DNA of 64,000 bases from Cryphonectria parasitica EP155 (taxonomy: Eukaryota > Ascomycota > Sordariomycetes > Diaporthales > Cryphonectriaceae). How positions within the stretch are numbered: the stretch's first letter is position 1; every line of letters begins with the position of its first letter. The notes under the pieces are model-generated. The model was given only the letters and a program-made list of their open reading frames with translations. It had not been told where the DNA came from and ran no database searches. The position numbers were made by a program, and so were the translations under genes. Location: the NCBI RefSeq assembly GCF_011745365.1, contig NW_024468914.1, positions 704,001 through 768,000 of the forward strand, given 5' to 3'. Of this stretch, positions 11,451-23,246 are shown in pieces.

Positions 11451-13161
11451 TTAATTCTGGTTCCTAGGAACAAACATGCATTGCAGACCCCGAGCTAGAT
11501 TCGGGGCCGGCGCATTCACATCAGTCTTGCGGTCGAACTCGACATTTGGGTTCCCATTCTCATCGCAGGCAATCCATCTGTACATCGCCAGCGCATAGCC
11601 AAGAATGATATTTTGCTGCATCTTTGCCCATCGCATTCCAAGACACGGGTGGCGCCCCTGGCCCCATCCAATGACTGTACCAAGATCGGTCAGTTCATGA
11701 TTACCACCGAAAAAAAGGACTGAAAGAGTCTTGGATACTTACAACCGTAGGTCTCCTTCTTGAACTCCTCTCGACCCTCCATGAAACGCTCCGGGTCGAA
11801 CTTCTTGGGGTTGGGGTACAACTTCTCGTTGTAGTGCACATCCATGGTGTTGTAAGACGCAAAGCTGCCGGAAGGAAGAACCTCACTGCTGCCCGGGATG
11901 GGGATGGCATTGGGCGAGACATTGAATCGTCCCATGGGGAATGCGACCCACAGACGGATCGCCTCCTTGTAGCACATGTCCATGGCGGGAAAAGACTCCT
12001 CCCACGCTGCCAGCGGAATCGAGTCGAGCTGCTCTACGAGAGGCACGTCTTTGTTCTTGGCGTAAGACGCCGCGACGCTCTTGAGCTCCTGGTACATTTT
12101 CTCCTGCCAGTCCTGGAAATGGGCACACACGTTCAGCATCGCGCCCGTCAGGTAGCCTGCATTTGCACCGGCGACGAATATGCCGCTGATGCTGAAGTCG
12201 ATGATGTGCTCCTGGCTGTCGCCAAGATCGATCAGAGTCTGAACCGCGTCATTGGCCCGAGATGCCCCTGGACTCATTCGCTGCTTGATCATGGGTGCCA
12301 CAATGCTATGTAAGCCCCAGCGTCCGTAAACGCGCTTCCAGTAGGCGAGGGATGTAAGCCGCAACCAGGGGACTGCCATGAGGTGAAGACTGCTGGTGGA
12401 GCGAAGTATCATCAGGTAGCCAAAGATAGTATCCACTATGCTGGGGTCGTCTGAGAGCTCATCAGCGCAAAAGACACGAGTGCTTTGCTGGATCACGATC
12501 CGATAGCATTCTGCGGCCGGGTTAATGATGTTTGTTGGCCTGCGGGCTAGACCTGCAAAAGCGGTATGAGCATCTCGAGTCACAGCTGGGAGACGCTTGG
12601 TGAGCTGCTCCGTTTTCTGTAGCTCGAGTAGGCGGCGTTGGAAATATGTTGAACCAGCAGGAGTTTTTGCGTTATGGATATCCTTGAACGGGGGCCCAAT
12701 GTCCGGTCCGTGACCTATAAGCTGAACTCCTCGGACAGAGCAGAGCCTGCGATCGTCCAGGTACCATTTGCGAGCAGCTTCTCCTGACACAGCAACGACA
12801 TGATTTTTACCCAGCCAGAAGCTGAAATGTCCGGTCTTGGATTTCTGGACCGAGTCTCGCCAAAAATCCCTGTGGAAAAGACATCGTCTTAGTATTACTA
12901 TGTATCAAGATTGTGATTAATAAAGTGCTTGACTCACATCTTCTGGGTTAAGAATCGCCATGATCCTACAAATGGAAGCGTATCTGTCGTGAACGCGGGC
13001 GAATTCTTGTCGACTTTGGGAGTGTAAGACAGGTAGGCAAGAAAGGTTACCAGAATGGCCGTAATACTCGACAGTCCAGCGGTGATGATCCACTGGAAAT
13101 CGTCAGGCGAAGCAGCACTCTCGCCTCGGCCTGAGGCAAACAATGTTCTATTGGAGCCCAT
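11451..13161 (-). CDS. Cytochrome P450 monooxygenase
   Basis: Three exons (13161-12938, 12869-11743, 11674-11451), with two introns of 68 bases each, give about 524 residues. Residues about 27-45 (ITAGLSSITAILVTFLAYL) form the ER membrane anchor, followed by a Pro-containing hinge. The K-helix ExxR is seen as KEAIRL, the PERF motif as DPERFMEG, and the haem-binding loop as GWGQGRHPCLGMRWA with the axial Cys at about 461. Trp replaces the usual Phe at the start of this loop. The I-helix region reads GIFVAGANAGYLTGA, without the common acid-Thr pair. The gene is divergent to the DHA2 pump and lies at the left edge of the polyketide cluster, so it may oxidise the anthraquinone product; the substrate is inference. 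Confidence 0.9.
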
Positions 13162-14078
13162 GTTTCTGCTATTTCCTAATGATTACAATCTGTTCGCACT
13201 GCTTGGCTTGTACCAAATTTGGTTTAAATGTTTGTATATATGTATGTGTGCATATACCACCTGCGCATTCGCAGGACCCCATCTTCCCGTGCAAGTCCAG
13301 CCAGGGCTGTCTCTGGGCTTCCGAAGAATTTCAGCTCCGGCAATACAAGACGCCCACCACGCGTGTAAACGAGACCAATGATTTGAGACAAAGTCGTATC
13401 TCGGCGCAATTCGGCTCAAATGGATTATATTGTTCCGATATACGGGTAATAGGCATGGAAAGAGCGTCATGGACATACTTCGTACAGTACCCCGCGTGAA
13501 GTGCTTTCCGTCGTTCAGGTTTGATGGCCTGAATGTTCTTGTTTTCCGAGAGCATTTAATTGTCATCTTGGCAACTCTCGTGCCCACAGCAGGCGCTGAG
13601 CATAGCCAGACCAAGAAAATAGGCTATCAAGTTCGCGCTCCTTGGTCCGATCTCGCACGTTGCCATGTACTGTAGTAGCTGATGTGGCGGGGGAAAAGGT
13701 GGTGGGAACCTGAGACATACCTAATTTGGTGCGATGTTGTACGACAATGGCCAGTATTTTCGAGCTGGAGACGGACCTTTTGTCGCCCAGGACTGCGAGT
13801 TACTCCGCTGCGAAAAGGCCGAAATGCATCATGCATCCAGCCAGGAAGTCAACGTAAGTGGCGTTACACTTGTCTTGGGAGCGATGCTGCTGTACTTTTG
13901 GCGACGAATCATTATGCTCCCTATTGAACTCCCTTACATGTGCTGCACTTCACTCACCAGAGCATGTCGCTTTTCACAAGAAATCATTTTACGATTTTGA
14001 GCCTTTAAAGAGCACCCTTCACGCCTTCGATCTCGGCTGTTGGGGCTAGTGAATCGCCTTGCTACATGCGCAGTTGAC
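13162..14078. promoter_or_regulatory. Divergent promoter region, P450 / DHA2 transporter
   Basis: A 917-base region between two divergent cluster genes, no doubt with both promoters. I found no TCG(N5)CGA AflR-type operator by eye. Several short open frames on both strands show no coding character. Confidence 0.6.
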
Positions 14079-16283
14079 ATGTTTTCCAAGAAGGAAGTTA
14101 ACAGAGCATATGAGTTGGAGGAAAATAGCACATCGATTGCAAATGGTAGAAAGCCAAGTCCTAGCAACAATGAGAACACCACTGCTACTCTTGAGCCCGC
14201 AGCTCAGTCTGGTGACCTCGAAGAGCGTGGCTCAGATGAAGATGATATCGAGTATCCAACGGGGGTAAAGCTCGCCTTGATCACGGTATCTCTCTTCGTG
14301 AGCATGTTCCTGGTGTCGCTGGTATGTCGAAAAATTTCATGCACAACCATGTTCATATCATCCCAATGAGTTGGACTAACAGTCACTTGCTACAGGACAG
14401 GTTAATTATCTCAACTGCAATTCCCCAAATTACTAACGACTTCAACTCGGCCGGCGACATTGGCTGGTATGGCACGGCATATCTTCTGACGAGCTGTGCC
14501 TTCCAGCTTGTCTTTGGCAAGATTTACACCGTCTTCAGCATCAAAGCCACCTTTTTGACCTCAATCATCCTGTTTGAAGCTGGTTCTGCAATATGCGGCG
14601 CCGCGCCGAACTCGATTGCTTTCATTCTGGGCAGATCCATTGCTGGTCTCGGGTCTGCAGGCGTCTTTGCTGGTGTTGTAGGTACCCGAGATTGTGTTTT
14701 GACCCTCATCGTCACCGTGTCTATGCGCACTTTGATCACTCAGTTACCTTGTCATGTGCTGACGTCTCTGTAGATGGTCGTCATCGTTTTTGCAGTTCCA
14801 TTGCATAAACGGCCAGTCTACCAAGGCTCCTTTGGCGGTGTTTTTGGTATTTCGTCAATTGCAGGACCACTGATTGGCGGCGCTTTCACATCGAATGTCA
14901 CTTGGAGGTGGTGCTTCTACATTAATCTTCCTCTTGGCGCCGTGGTCTGCGTCCTCGTCCTCTTTCTACTGCATATTCCAGACCGGCCTAGTACGCATAT
15001 GCCCTTCCGCAGCAAACTCGTACAGCTCAATGCCCCGGGGCTCCTCGCTTTGCTGCCTGGAATTGTTTGCCTGTGCTTGGCCTTGCAGTGGGGTGGCACC
15101 ACATACGAGGCAAGTTCTTGTTCTTTTGAATTTTCACCCGCAGCTGTTTAGTTCCATCTGCTAATGCTTGACAAATAGTGGAATCAATGGCGAATTATTT
15201 TGTTACTTGTTCTCGGAATCGTACTCTTGATCGTATTTGTCTTGATACAAATCTGGAAACCAGATCAGGCAACTGTGCCGCCAAAAATCTTTGCTCAACG
15301 CAGTATTGCCTCTGGGTTCTGGATAGCCTGTTGTGCAGGTGCACATCAGAACCTGTTTGGTAAGAGTTGTCCACTGAAACCGGTCCATTCAGTATCCTAT
15401 CTATATGCTGACGTTTTCATTCGCAGTTTACTATCTCCCCATTTGGTTCCAAGCCATTCAGGGTGTCTCAGCTGTGGGAAGTGGTATTCGGCTCCTCGCA
15501 ATGCTGTTACCCACCGTTATTGCCACTGTTGTCAGCGGCATCCTCATCTCTCGCATTGGCTATTACAACCCGTTCCTGATCTTTGGTATCTGTTTGACGG
15601 CAATTGGCAGCGGCCTGCTTACAACATTGAAAGTAAACACGACTACGGGCCAGTGGATCGGGTATCAGATTCTCTACGGTTTTGGGTTTGGCTCGTCCAT
15701 GCAGGTGCCCAACATGGCCGCGCAGACGGTGCTGGCCCGTGAGAAGGTTGCCATCGGCGTATCGCTCATGTTCTTCGCCCAGATGCTCTTGGGCTCCGTC
15801 TTCACCTCTGTGGGCCAAAATGTTCTAGACAATCAGCTGGCGAACCGCCTCGCCGGGGTTCCCGGCATCACTCGTCAGATCATTGTGCAGACGGGCGCTA
15901 CAAATCTGCTTAATATCGTCCCTACACAGTACCACGACATGGTACTGCAGGCTTACAACGAATCGTTGTGTGTTTGCTTTCAGGTGGGGCTGATCATGGC
16001 TTGTTTGGCCATTCTTGGTGCGCTTACGATGGAGTGGAGGAGTGTCAGGAAGAACTTACCAGCCGAGAAGCCTACCAATGGCAGTACGGTTGAGTTGGCT
16101 GAAGGTGAGGATGAAGTTGCCGCTGATAGAAGTGTTGACGACGGTGGTGGCTCCAGGGTGGCTCCATCTATCACGAGCAACAAGTCCAACGGTGTTCCGA
16201 CTCAAGGGAGCGACCAAGATGCGTCGACAAACCCGACTTCTGAGATATCTGAGGGGAAACACCTCGAAGGAAAGGAGAAATGA
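14079..16283 (+). CDS. MFS efflux transporter, DHA2 (14-TMS) family
   Basis: Five exons (14079-14321, 14396-14677, 14774-15109, 15179-15359, 15427-16283) give about 632 residues. After an acidic cytosolic N-terminus of about 60 residues come the family motifs: [13 protein letters not shown] (motif D1-like), [10 protein letters not shown], a [15 protein letters not shown] helix (motif B-like) and [23 protein letters not shown] (motif C) between helices 5 and 6. The C-terminal tail (about 90 residues) is hydrophilic. DHA2 pumps export drugs or secondary metabolites across the plasma membrane by H+ antiport; the place in the cluster suggests export of the polyketide. The third intron (15110-15178) begins GCAAGT, so it is a GC-AG intron; the other three are GT-AG. 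The gene converges with the AflS-like gene, only 136 bases apart. Confidence 0.92.
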
Positions 16284-16419
16284 TATACTATATGATAAGG
16301 TTGGTCTTGTTTAATTAGAGATCGACTGAGACATTGAAGATCCATCTCTTTCAAGACAAATATATTTTTGATTGGATCTCGAGCCTGTGATGAAGCATCA
16401 TGCGTGATGAGTCTCAGTT

Positions 16420-17970
16420 TCAATATGCTTCATGTTTCACAACCAATGCTACCACCAAGCCGTTTTGTGCACGAAGCTGCGTTGTCACCACCAACTTCCC
16501 AGTCGCGTCCCTCATCGTCTCGATAATGCTTAGAAGCTCGCTCATCTCCATCTCACCCTCATCAGCTAGCTGCAGCAGATTAAGGTCACGCGTCCTCGCC
16601 GTGGCCTCCACCTCGCTGTTGGGGATGCTCCCTGGTTCCGGAAGTAGACAGGCCGTCACGATGAGCAATATGGCGCCGGTTGCTCGCAGGATAGTAGAAT
16701 AATCTCGCATAGTCTCTTGAATCGCAAACTCACTTGATTTACGTGAAGTAGATCTGAGAATGGCGTCAAGATGCAGGATGTAAACAGCCCCATCTGATAT
16801 GGGTTGCGGTTGGCCAGCGAGGTGAGGAGTTACCAAAATCCGACTACCAGGAGACGCAGGAGTAGAATTGGACAGGGAGCCGCTGGACTCGCAGGCGTCG
16901 ACTTCATGCAGTTCGGAGAACGAATGTCGTGAATCATCAATCTGCACGACCAGGCGAAGGCTAGAAAAGTTTTCCGCGAGGCTTCGGGCGGTGGATATCG
17001 AGCGCGCGCCAACCTGCAAAGAATTAATAACAAAGTAAATATACTCAGCTCCACATTTCCTCGCACGGTAACATGTAGGCGTGAAGAGGTCTCTGCCCCT
17101 CCTCTGTGGCGATTTGCTCACCTCGACTATACAAGCGCCACCCAGGTTCGTCCAGTTGAGCCGCAGTATCACGTCAAGGATCTGATCTTCATGCTGCAGG
17201 CCTGCACCGTGGTGCAGATATGCCGACCACTGACGAGCGAATCTCGGATGCTCCTGGAGGGTGGCACGGAACGATTGGGACGTGTTCAGGGCCAGATTGT
17301 AGGCCGTATCGGGTCCGGCGCGGGGGGCGCCAAATCGTGGCGTAACTGAAGACATATGAAAGGCCGCAGGGGCGGCGACCTTGACTATGAAATGTGTGGC
17401 GTCCTGCAGGGCATGGTCCTCGAGCAATCGTGACGACAGAGGCGTGTGCGATACGGAGTTCGCCATCGGCTCCCGGAGGAATCCGTATGTGGCTGTCAGC
17501 CGGACCACACGACGAAGCTGAGTCTCAGGAACGCCTGCCAAGTCGGCCAAGTCTCTGATGGGAATACTCGTTTCCTGCGGGACGCATGCAAGGATCTGTA
17601 GCTCCGCCAGCCACTGGCAGCAGCCGAGAATCTCGATCTAGGCAGGGTATCAATCACGTCAACACTGCCTAGCAAAGAACGTATCGGACCAAGCGTGTGT
17701 GAACGAACATGCAACTAGATAACACAGAGATCGGGAAATACAAACCTGTCGTGCGAGGTCATGGAGTAGTTCGGTTGGCCCGCAGACCAGCCTCTTGATT
17801 CCAGCGATACTGGTGAGAATGCTGTTCCTAGCACGCTGCAGCTCGTCCCCCTCATTCGATTTGGCCGGGGGCAGCGAAGAAGGGTTCAAAGGTCGGCCAG
17901 ATTCAACCAAGCTCTTGATCGATGTCGACAGCTGATCGCTGTAGGCTTGCAGGTCCGCTAACCCATCCAT
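16420..17970 (-). CDS. AflS/AflJ-like cluster coactivator (methyltransferase-fold)
   Basis: Three exons (17970-17746, 17637-17122, 17013-16420) with two 108-base introns give 444 residues, close to AflS of the aflatoxin cluster (about 438). The N-terminal third has a winged-helix dimerisation domain of the O-methyltransferase type (IPIRDLADLAGVPETQLRRVVRL, then YGFLREP), followed by a degenerate methyltransferase fold with no clear SAM-binding glycine motif. In aflatoxin-like and atrochrysone-type clusters, proteins of this kind (AflS, MdpA) act with a neighbouring AflR-type Zn2Cys6 factor. One is found here at 20557, on the other side of a 2.6-kb gap. The second intron has no in-frame stop, so an isoform that retains it is possible. 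An active O-methyltransferase is the alternative reading. Confidence 0.85.
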
Positions 17971-20556
17971 TATTTTTTTTATTTTTTTTCCCCTTTAAAA
18001 GAAAGAAATCCTTTTCTCCGTGCTCCCCACCGAAGGCATGGGATGTATTTAGATAGAAAGCTCAGAGATGAAACAGTACAATAATAATGACAGAGAAAAG
18101 AAGTCCAACAGAGCCCCGGGATTTGTACCGACAATCGCTAGCAGCAAGCCTGTATTTAGTGAGGTTACAGAACAATCCGAGACCTTCTAGGGCTTAACGT
18201 CTTTGATTGATCAGTTCGACTTGGAAGCAATGGTGGAAAACAAATGCAGATATTTTTCAGAAAGAATTTGGGAATTTCTATATCTATATAAATGTTCTTT
18301 TTTTCTTCTTCTCCCTTCTTCACTCGTCCTCTAAACGAGATTCTGAGTGTTAGGATTTCTGGGCGGTGAGCCCGGCTCGTTGAAAAAAATCTTTACAGGA
18401 ACCAGTGCATCTTGATAATGCAATACCGTGTTTACTCTCGCTTGATAATCATCGCGTTCCCCTGGACTTGCATATCATCATCTTTAACTTGTCAGCCCAT
18501 GCCTTGCAACGGCTGAGCTTCCCGCCAGAAATTAATGAATCATGATCAGCCAGCTTGGATATTACCCCTTCGTTTGCAGCGCACCCTGTCCAAACTAGGA
18601 AAGTCGGCATGGTGCCAGAGACGGTTGCTGAACACGGCACAAACCTGAAGCCCAACAGGTACACTTGTTGGGTATCATACGTTGTTTCCTCCTTTACGTG
18701 TATCAAATTGGTCTAGTAAACTCTGGGCAATGACAACAGAGGCTGTACTAGCAGTCACCGGCCTGTTGTATGACCAATAGATCATGTAGGTTTTCAATAG
18801 TGACAGTGGGCTTATCTGCAGAATGTTGTGTTGCCAATAAATCTTCTACGTGCTGATCTCAGTATCGACAAGCTCGCGGTCTAGAGAAAGTAGCAGAGAC
18901 AAACAAGAATCGGTATACGGGCGGGTCTACTATTGGCTTGTCCAGCGTCTGGACATACCTAGTGGGGAACCTCTCTTCGCGTCAAGGCGTGGCTGCTTGC
19001 TGACCTCGCATTGCCTGGACCTAGTTGCTTCTGATAACGTTCATGTCCTCTTTGCCGGTGACCCTGTAACGAGCATACATTTGTGGACAGGGTCTGCAAT
19101 CAGTTGATGATTGTCAGTCGCGCAATCTACTAAGCTTACGACGAAGACACAAGGGAAGGCCAGCATATATCCTTTTAGGGTTAAAGCAAACTTAAATTCG
19201 GAGCTGATGCAGCTTATATAATGGGGGAAGCAGAAGATAAAAAAATAAAAATAAACGATGTCATCAGAGAACTGGCCAAAGGAAGAAACGAAGAAACCAT
19301 GTATATAAGGAAATATGTAGGGGTCTAGGTCCTATCAAATGCTCACACAAGGAACCTTATAGCTCCACCTCGTTCTCCAGGGTTGGCCGGAAGGGCGGGT
19401 AGGCGGGTCACACTGAAAGTCTCACCCAAATGTACGCCCTATGTCCTTCTCCTACTGCGTGCAAATCGGATTACTGGGCACTGCAAGTCTTCGGAAGCAC
19501 CGTCTCTGCTACCGTGTTGTACCATAGTTCTTGCCATCAGCTCAGCATCTTCGTCCCACCCACCAACTTCAAGCCGTGCGTTGTCTTTCGCTCAGTCCTG
19601 GGGTCACACATGGGAAAAGATCTCTGGAGTAAGCGAAACCCTGCCCTTCTGATGATTCTGGCATGAGTGGTTCGGAGATGGAGACACAAGATGGCTTAGC
19701 TCGCCTTAGAAAAGACGGCATATATGCACATCAGACTCTCAACAAGAAGCCACTTCAGGGTTGCCAGTCGCCACTTTTCGGATACTAACTCTCCGTAAGA
19801 AAGCTAAGCAGAACCCCTGAAATAAAATTCTCCTTGCAGAAGCCTTTTCCCCACCTTCTACGACGTAATAATGAACTTGTATTTCTCTAGCAAATTCACC
19901 GGTCGAGGCTGGCCTTATTGCCGGTTTTTGACAACGTTCAAGGGTTGATATCCCGTCTCTCGTCCACCAGCACGATCTGGGTTCCCAGGGGGGCGGGTAA
20001 CGATATCGGACCGTGGCGGCGGACCAGGGCGGGTTGGGTGAGATTGCTTTTGGCGTTAAGCTTTTTGGGGCTGATACGTTACGCCTGGGCTTGCAGCTCC
20101 TGAGAAGGTCTGGCGCGAGAGGCTTGGACTAAGCTCACCTGGCTGGCACGCCGTGGAACGGCTGGCTGAGAGGGCAGCTGGAAGGTGGGTTTTGTGATAT
20201 CCTCACGTAGGAATTTGGAATGCAATAGGTCAGAGATCTGCAATGTGGTGGAGCTTTTCAGCGCAGGCTGGAGTGTTCGTCCTGCCAGACCGCATGAGCT
20301 CGTCTTCGAGGGACAAGTGCACTCTCAGCGTGATCTAAGTTTACTAGACATAAAGACACACCAGATCTTAATGAAACCAAACACAGAAATTAAAACAAAA
20401 AAAAAATAAAAACTCCCTCTGTTGCGTTGCAAGCGTATCTTTGTCTCGCAAGTCCCTCGATTGTTGTTACCTCTGATGCGTTCCAGATCCAATCATGCCA
20501 TGCTAGGCTTCAACGACACGCAATCTAGACAATCGCCGTACACCCAAACGCATACA
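17971..20556. promoter_or_regulatory. Long divergent region between the AflS-like and AflR-like regulators
   Basis: About 2.6 kb without a supported gene; both regulator genes point away from it. It starts with T-runs (17971-17990), holds a CT-rich stretch near 18300-18325, and ends with an A-run (20396-20410) and CT-rich leader before the AflR-like start. No perfect TCG(N5)CGA site was found; a TCG(N4)CGA occurs near 20300. Open frames of 60-90 codons show no domain. Confidence 0.55.
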
Positions 20557-22047
20557 ATGACACGCAGCAATCTGAGTAGCACAAGCTCCAAGCTGCGGAA
20601 CAGCTGCCACTCATGCGCTGTTTCGAAAGTCAAGTGCCCCAAGGAGAAGCCAACATGTTCCAAATGCGAGAGTCGTGGCATCGCCTGTCAATACTTCCTC
20701 GCCAGACGTCCAGGCCGCCGAGTCGACAGCACCAAGAGCCGTTGTATAACCAGCAGCAGCAGCGGCAGCAGCAACAATGGTGGGGGCAGTAGTAATCATC
20801 ATGTGGATTCGGCTTTCGGTAACCCAACGGATGCTACGGCCCCAGAATTCCCTGCCAACTTCAGCACGATCGTGGTCGAGCAGTCGCCCCCTCTGGCTTG
20901 CTTCCTGCCAGAGACCACGACGCCTCCAGACAGTTTTTCTCGGCGCGCCAGCTACTTCGGATCACCTCTGAGCCTGGACATGCCGCCATCCCCTCCAGGA
21001 GACAATGTCTTCATGAACGGGTCCTCTGATGTCTTCTCCATGCTGGAGGATCCCGGAATGATGTCTAGTCTTACGGACTTCGGGCCCAAAGTCCCGGGCA
21101 TGGACTCAGCCATAGACTCAGCCATGCCAATCATCGACTACTCCTTCGAGATGCCAGCCTTGGATACCGAGAGCATCATGCAAACGCAGAACGACATCGG
21201 TTCGCTCCTCATACCAGCCAAGATCAACAACTCTGACTTGATGCCGTCAGAGACATCATCGTCTGGCGATCTACTAAGCCCATCCTCTGGCGCATCTTCA
21301 CTTGCCTCAAGGGTCACGGTGCTGTCTGCTGCACAGTCCAGTGTGACACATGACAGCAAGTCTTGTGGCTGCCTCACTCAGGCGTTAGACACATTGCACT
21401 CGGTATGCGTGACCAAGTCTTCGTCTTCGACAGTCCACGTCACTTCGTCAGAGGCCAGTGTTTCCTCCGTTCAGGCTCTGCTGAATGAGAACAAAAACAC
21501 CATCAGGGCCGTGAGCAACCGATTGGGATGTGCCTCGTGTGCTAGTGACAGTTCTCTGCTTACCATTCTCTTCATGACTGTGCTCGAGATCCTGGAACGA
21601 TACGCGTCTGCCGCGCGAATGCAAACTGCATCGGGAGGAATGAGCACAGAGAGTCACATGAAGAAGACGACAGTTCTGGCCGGCTGCAGGACGAGCCTCA
21701 GCGGCAAAGACCAGAGGAGGAAATTTGTCGACGATGGACAAGAGTCTTCGAACGACAAGATCCGAGGCAGAACGGCTGCCCAGCTGGTGCTCAGCGAACT
21801 CCACCGTGTGCAGCGTCTTATCAACCAGCTGTCGACGAGACTCCAACAGCCAGCAGACAGGGACGGTCGGGCGATGGACGCAGAGCTGGACCTCTGGCCC
21901 CCACAGCAGGCAGTGGCCGGAAGTATCTATGATGTGACGACGACGACGGCATTCTCGCCTGATACATTGGTCCAGATGGAACGAGACGTGCGGAAAAGTC
22001 TGACTTCACTATCCTCGGGAATTATTGATGGCCTTCAGCGGGGCTAG
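20557..22047 (+). CDS. AflR-like Zn2Cys6 transcription factor
   Basis: One exon of 496 residues from the ATG at 20557. In-frame ATGs at 20476 and 20500 would add an N-terminal extension; I chose 20557 because its context is good and the zinc cluster then lies near the start, as in AflR. The six Cys of the binuclear cluster are at 17, 20, 27, 34, 37 and 44 (C-x2-C-x6-C-x6-C-x2-C-x6-C). A Ser/Asn/Gly-rich linker with short repeats follows (about 60-90). The C-terminal half contains an AflR-type region (SKSCGCLTQALDTLHSV..., later LLTILFMTVLEILERYA and AAQLVLSELHRVQRLINQLS). It should bind cluster promoters as a dimer and act with the AflS-like protein (compare MdpE/MdpA). It is the likely pathway-specific activator. 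Confidence 0.92.
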   Translation: MTRSNLSSTSSKLRNSCHSCAVSKVKCPKEKPTCSKCESRGIACQYFLARRPGRRVDSTKSRCITSSSSGSSNNGGGSSNHHVDSAFGNPTDATAPEFPANFSTIVVEQSPPLACFLPETTTPPDSFSRRASYFGSPLSLDMPPSPPGDNVFMNGSSDVFSMLEDPGMMSSLTDFGPKVPGMDSAIDSAMPIIDYSFEMPALDTESIMQTQNDIGSLLIPAKINNSDLMPSETSSSGDLLSPSSGASSLASRVTVLSAAQSSVTHDSKSCGCLTQALDTLHSVCVTKSSSSTVHVTSSEASVSSVQALLNENKNTIRAVSNRLGCASCASDSSLLTILFMTVLEILERYASAARMQTASGGMSTESHMKKTTVLAGCRTSLSGKDQRRKFVDDGQESSNDKIRGRTAAQLVLSELHRVQRLINQLSTRLQQPADRDGRAMDAELDLWPPQQAVAGSIYDVTTTTAFSPDTLVQMERDVRKSLTSLSSGIIDGLQRG

Positions 22048-22237
22048 ACGGCCAATGTTATGAAGATGATGAATTTTCTAAGAACACGGATTTTGTTAAA
22101 TTGAAAAGAGTCTTCACGGACGGGTTTTTTATGTTGCATAATATATCCACTATCAAAATTTCGAATACCATTCAGAACTTGGCAACTCGTTGGAGATCAA
22201 TGATTATTTACTGATTGAGAATCCTGGCTATGATCTA

Positions 22238-22871
22238 TCAACAATCTTTGAAGCCATCCACTTCCTCGCCGTCCCTAACGAATTCCTCAACCCACCCTAT
22301 GGTCATCCTGCCCCACATTCAGCTCTCACGATCTATAGAGATAAAAGGTGCCCGACTTGTACTTACATGCTTCTTTTGGTGTCAGCAAAATTCTCGTGAT
22401 CCCCTACTAGATGTTCTTTGTACCAGGGATCCTGCTTCATCCGTTTGTAATCCTCAATACTCTTGAAGACGACCTGACTGAAGCAGTCAAAGTCTGCAAC
22501 ATTCGCCATCTGTGGGTCGAAAAGTTGAGACATCAACGCACGAGCGCTGCTCTGGTTGTGGATCTAAGCATACCCGTTGCAGTTAGCCCTGCAACTAACC
22601 GAAGGAAAGGCAGCTAATCATCAAGCATGCAAACATGGAGTTGCTGAACAACATCAGACAAACGGGTCGAGGAACTCGAGCCTACCTGAGTCCATCGCTT
22701 GATGCCGTATTTGACCATCAAGCCTTTGGTCATGGGCGCAGAGGTATTGACCATGTGGTTACGGTAATCCTCTTCACTCATACCTGGCTTGCGATAGCCG
22801 CAAATTGTGAGGCAGAGGTATTTGTTGTTGGGCGAACCCGTCAGCTCAGGTATTTCCAGCTCGGCAGCCAT
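22238..22871 (-). CDS. EthD-domain decarboxylase of the TpcK/AgnL1/MdpH1 type
   Basis: Three exons (22871-22686, 22563-22367, 22307-22238), introns of 122 and 59 bases, 150 residues. The N-terminal half has the EthD signature: [21 protein letters not shown], then [21 protein letters not shown]. The second half has the dimeric ferredoxin-like core with [18 protein letters not shown] and [17 protein letters not shown]. In atrochrysone-type pathways, small EthD proteins remove CO2 from atrochrysone carboxylic acid to give atrochrysone or emodin anthrone. The neighbours (anthrone oxygenase, thioesterase, PKS) fit this. The gene shares a short divergent promoter with the anthrone oxygenase. The start at 22871 is preferred to an upstream GTG codon. 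Confidence 0.88.
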
Positions 22872-23246
22872 GATGGTCACTTTGGGTTCTGGACGTCAAG
22901 GAAATCCGAAAGGCTGAGATTGATACGAATGAATGGACCGTCGGGAAAATTAAAAAAAAAAAAAAATCAACAGAAATGGCGGAGAGCGCTTTGATACAAA
23001 AAATAACGAGACAAACAATCATTCGATTGATACTCCTTGCTTTATTAACCCGAAAACCCCCCCTCAGCCCCAAGACACGCGCCAGAAACAACATAAAACA
23101 GCCAGCGCCCTGCTGATCTCAATCACCCGAAAGACGGCCGAATGACAGACTATAATTTTCCTCTAAGCTCTATTCTTCGGGGCTACGAATTGACTCACCA
23201 TCTCTCCTCTCGCCAACACGACGAGCCCCGCTTGCACGAGTACGTA
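22872..23246. promoter_or_regulatory. Divergent promoter, decarboxylase / anthrone oxygenase
   Basis: A 375-base shared upstream region with an A-run at about 22952-22966. Two dyad elements of the form TCG(N6)CGA lie 33 bases apart at 23177-23188 and 23210-23221, close to the anthrone oxygenase start. They differ by one spacer base from the classical AflR operator TCG(N5)CGA, so they are candidate sites for the cluster's Zn2Cys6 factor, without proof. Confidence 0.5.
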
